From positions 1,736,001 through 1,800,000 of the forward strand of contig NZ_UATM01000032.1 in NCBI RefSeq assembly GCF_900454685.1: a DNA stretch of 64,000 nucleotides, read 5' to 3'. This DNA is from Peptoniphilus harei (GTDB taxonomy: Bacteria; Bacillota; Clostridia; Tissierellales; Peptoniphilaceae). Below the pieces are notes generated by a model, which had not been told where the DNA came from, made no database searches, and saw nothing but the letters and a program-made list of their open reading frames with translations. Both the position numbers and the translations under genes were made by a program. This document shows, piece after piece, positions 62,618-64,000 of the stretch (position 1 is its first letter; each line of letters begins with the position of its first letter).

Positions 62618-64000
62618 TTAAAGAGCCAGCGTGTTTTCTTCATCATTTATATGCAATTTTCTATGACACCAAGGGTGTACTAAAGTTTTAAGGGTAATGT
62701 TATTTTGAATTGTTTGATGTACTCTAAAGTCTGTATCAATAGTTATTTTCTCTCCACAAACAGGGCATATTCCATTTTGCGTTTTATACAGTCTATTTAT
62801 AACTGTACGTCCTTTAAGTTCGTTTCGTATTTTTAACTCTTCTCTTTCTTCAAAGTATATTTGCCAATTTTCATCAAACGGATTTGCTTCAGCTTGTATC
62901 TTGGTAAATCTTTTAATATCAGTATCTGTAGCATATTTAAGACGAAGATAGTATTTCTCGCCATTTTCCATTCTGTCGCCAGTTGCTACACTGAAAGTCC
63001 AGATTCTATTTCCAATGGTATGGAAGTATTTCTTAGCTATCCATTTTCTACCTTTCTTTGGGTGTCTACGAACGCACCAGGTCCACAAGCTTTTATATAT
63101 TTCATAATCAAGTTTTTCAAAGGCTTTAGATGAAACATTATATTTTTGATAGTTTACCCAACCTATAATGATTGGATTTAATTTTCTAATCAAAATTTCT
63201 TGTTTCATTGACGGATTATCTTTTATGATTCGTCTGATTTTATCGACAATAGCCTTGAAGTTCTTATCAGATGGTTTTGTAAGCAACTTATCTTTATACA
63301 TCCTAATATTAACTCCAAGAAAATCAAAACCGTCATTTATGTGTGTTATGAGTGTCTTTTCCTCTGATAATTCTAAACCTCTTTCAGCCAAGAATTTTAC
63401 AATGATTGGCTTTACACCATTTTCAAGCAATTCTGCACTTTCTCCTGTAACGATGAAATCATCTGCATATCTAACAAAGTTAACCTTTGGGAAATATGTT
63501 TTCTTATTTACTGTTCTTCTATGATGTTTCTCTTTGATTGCTTTTTCTAAACCATCTAATACCATATTGGAAATAATAGGTGATATTGGCGAGCCTTGGG
63601 GACTTCCTTTTTCTGTTGGAAATAGTTTTTGTTTTTCTATATATCCACACTCAAGCCAGAGTTTTAATAATTTCTTGTTCATTGGGATATTATTTAATAT
63701 CCATTCATGACTTATATTATCAAAACAACCTTTTATATCTCCCTCAAGTACCCATTTTGCAGATTTCTTTTTATTAAGTGATGTAAAACACTGCTCGATA
63801 GCATCTTGTGTACATCTTTTTGCCCTAAATCCATAAGAATTAGGGTCAGCAGTAGTTTCTGCTATGGGTTCAAGTGCAAATTTATATAGGGTTTGCATTG
63901 CTCTATCTGTCATTGTAGGAATGCTGAGAGGTCTTTTCTTCCCATTTTTCTTTGGTATATACACTCTTTTAAGAGGCTTAGGTTTATATCCTCTTAAATT
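62618..64000 (-). CDS. ltrA: Group II intron reverse transcriptase/maturase with HNH domain, N terminus outside window
   Basis: The visible 461 residues begin NLRGYKPKPLKRVYIPKKNG, so the GTG at 63964 is internal. RT motifs include RPLSIPTMTDRAMQ, GDIKGCFDNISHEWI, GSPQGSPISPIISN and the catalytic FVRYADDFIV. A maturase X domain (INPIIIGWVNYQKY type) follows, then a C-terminal HNH endonuclease CPVCGEKI...HPWCHRKLH. All key residues are present, so the intron may be mobile. Confidence 0.95.
   Translation of the reverse strand, partial: NLRGYKPKPLKRVYIPKKNGKKRPLSIPTMTDRAMQTLYKFALEPIAETTADPNSYGFRAKRCTQDAIEQCFTSLNKKKSAKWVLEGDIKGCFDNISHEWILNNIPMNKKLLKLWLECGYIEKQKLFPTEKGSPQGSPISPIISNMVLDGLEKAIKEKHHRRTVNKKTYFPKVNFVRYADDFIVTGESAELLENGVKPIIVKFLAERGLELSEEKTLITHINDGFDFLGVNIRMYKDKLLTKPSDKNFKAIVDKIRRIIKDNPSMKQEILIRKLNPIIIGWVNYQKYNVSSKAFEKLDYEIYKSLWTWCVRRHPKKGRKWIAKKYFHTIGNRIWTFSVATGDRMENGEKYYLRLKYATDTDIKRFTKIQAEANPFDENWQIYFEEREELKIRNELKGRTVINRLYKTQNGICPVCGEKITIDTDFRVHQTIQNNITLKTLVHPWCHRKLHINDEENTLAL

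Larger units (their letters stand above)
39484..64000. mobile_element. Tn916/Tn1549-type integrative and conjugative element, one end and about 24.5 kb
   Basis: From the metG junction onward the gene set is that of a conjugative element: tyrosine integrase, small excisionase, Tn916-type sigma factor, oriT-like hairpins, MobC-like protein, relaxase, OB-fold protein and part of a large helicase-type protein with a group II intron. Cargo operons sit between sigma factor and oriT and between the relaxase and the OB-fold gene. The conjugation ATPases and the far end lie beyond the window. The exact boundary inside 39480-39540 is inferred. Confidence 0.82.
62529..64000 (-). mobile_element. Group II intron, 3' part
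   Basis: A maturase gene is followed by an intact domain V and a domain VI-like segment, ending near CCGACCTAC at about 62529. The exon frame resumes directly after. The 5' part of the intron lies outside the window. It interrupts the helicase gene of the ICE, and splicing would restore the reading frame. Confidence 0.88.

Overview
The window is a low-GC Gram-positive chromosome segment, and almost every gene lies on the minus strand. The gene complement is a clostridial-type rnf operon, class III PHA synthase, rpoBC, an upper-to-lower glycolysis operon and T-box control. This fits an anaerobic coccus of the Peptoniphilaceae (Anaerococcus-like). That placement is inferred from gene content and protein style, not from a marker search.

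Core part (1-33.3 kb). It opens with the 5' end of a brnQ branched-chain amino acid carrier behind a T-box leader. Next come a truncated iron/heme-type binding lipoprotein and an IS200-like element. These are followed by rnfCDGEAB, phaE-phaC-phaJ, an AT-rich spacer with a degenerate 18-bp tandem array, and rpoB-rpoC. After that lie a DsrE-like gene, murJ, and an AAA ATPase/DUF4143-type gene behind three evenly spaced palindromes. A two-component system with an FtsX-type ABC transporter follows; its permease is split by an in-frame TAA. Then comes an FMN-domain lipoprotein, also cut by an in-frame TAA, and the operon pgk-tpiA-gpmI-eno-sixA.

Island (33.4-39 kb). Two copies of the 3' end of metG (a 26-codon scrap at 33.9 kb and a 149-codon piece at 39.0-39.4 kb) bracket about 5 kb of accessory DNA. 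It holds a UDG-family gene, relaxase and DUF3847 scraps, a GntR-ABC operon bounded by twin terminators, and a two-gene system that I read as a Kiwa-like (KwaB + KwaA) anti-phage module. Just outside it, on the plus strand, are two tandem 40-codon membrane peptides with their own promoter and terminator.

Integrative and conjugative element (about 39.5 kb to beyond 64 kb). A Tn916/Tn1549-type element starts inside the linker of metG. It shows int, xis, a Tn916-type sigma factor, oriT-like hairpins, a MobC-like protein and a relaxase, an OB-fold protein and the 3' part of a large helicase-type protein interrupted by a group II intron. Its cargo is a TetR-controlled ECF importer + paired exporter-fold ABC + MATE operon. 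It also carries decayed VanZ and ABC exporter genes, and a two-component system next to an ABC transporter with two large permeases. The element end, metG junctions, decayed genes and intron indicate repeated layering of mobile DNA at one target gene.
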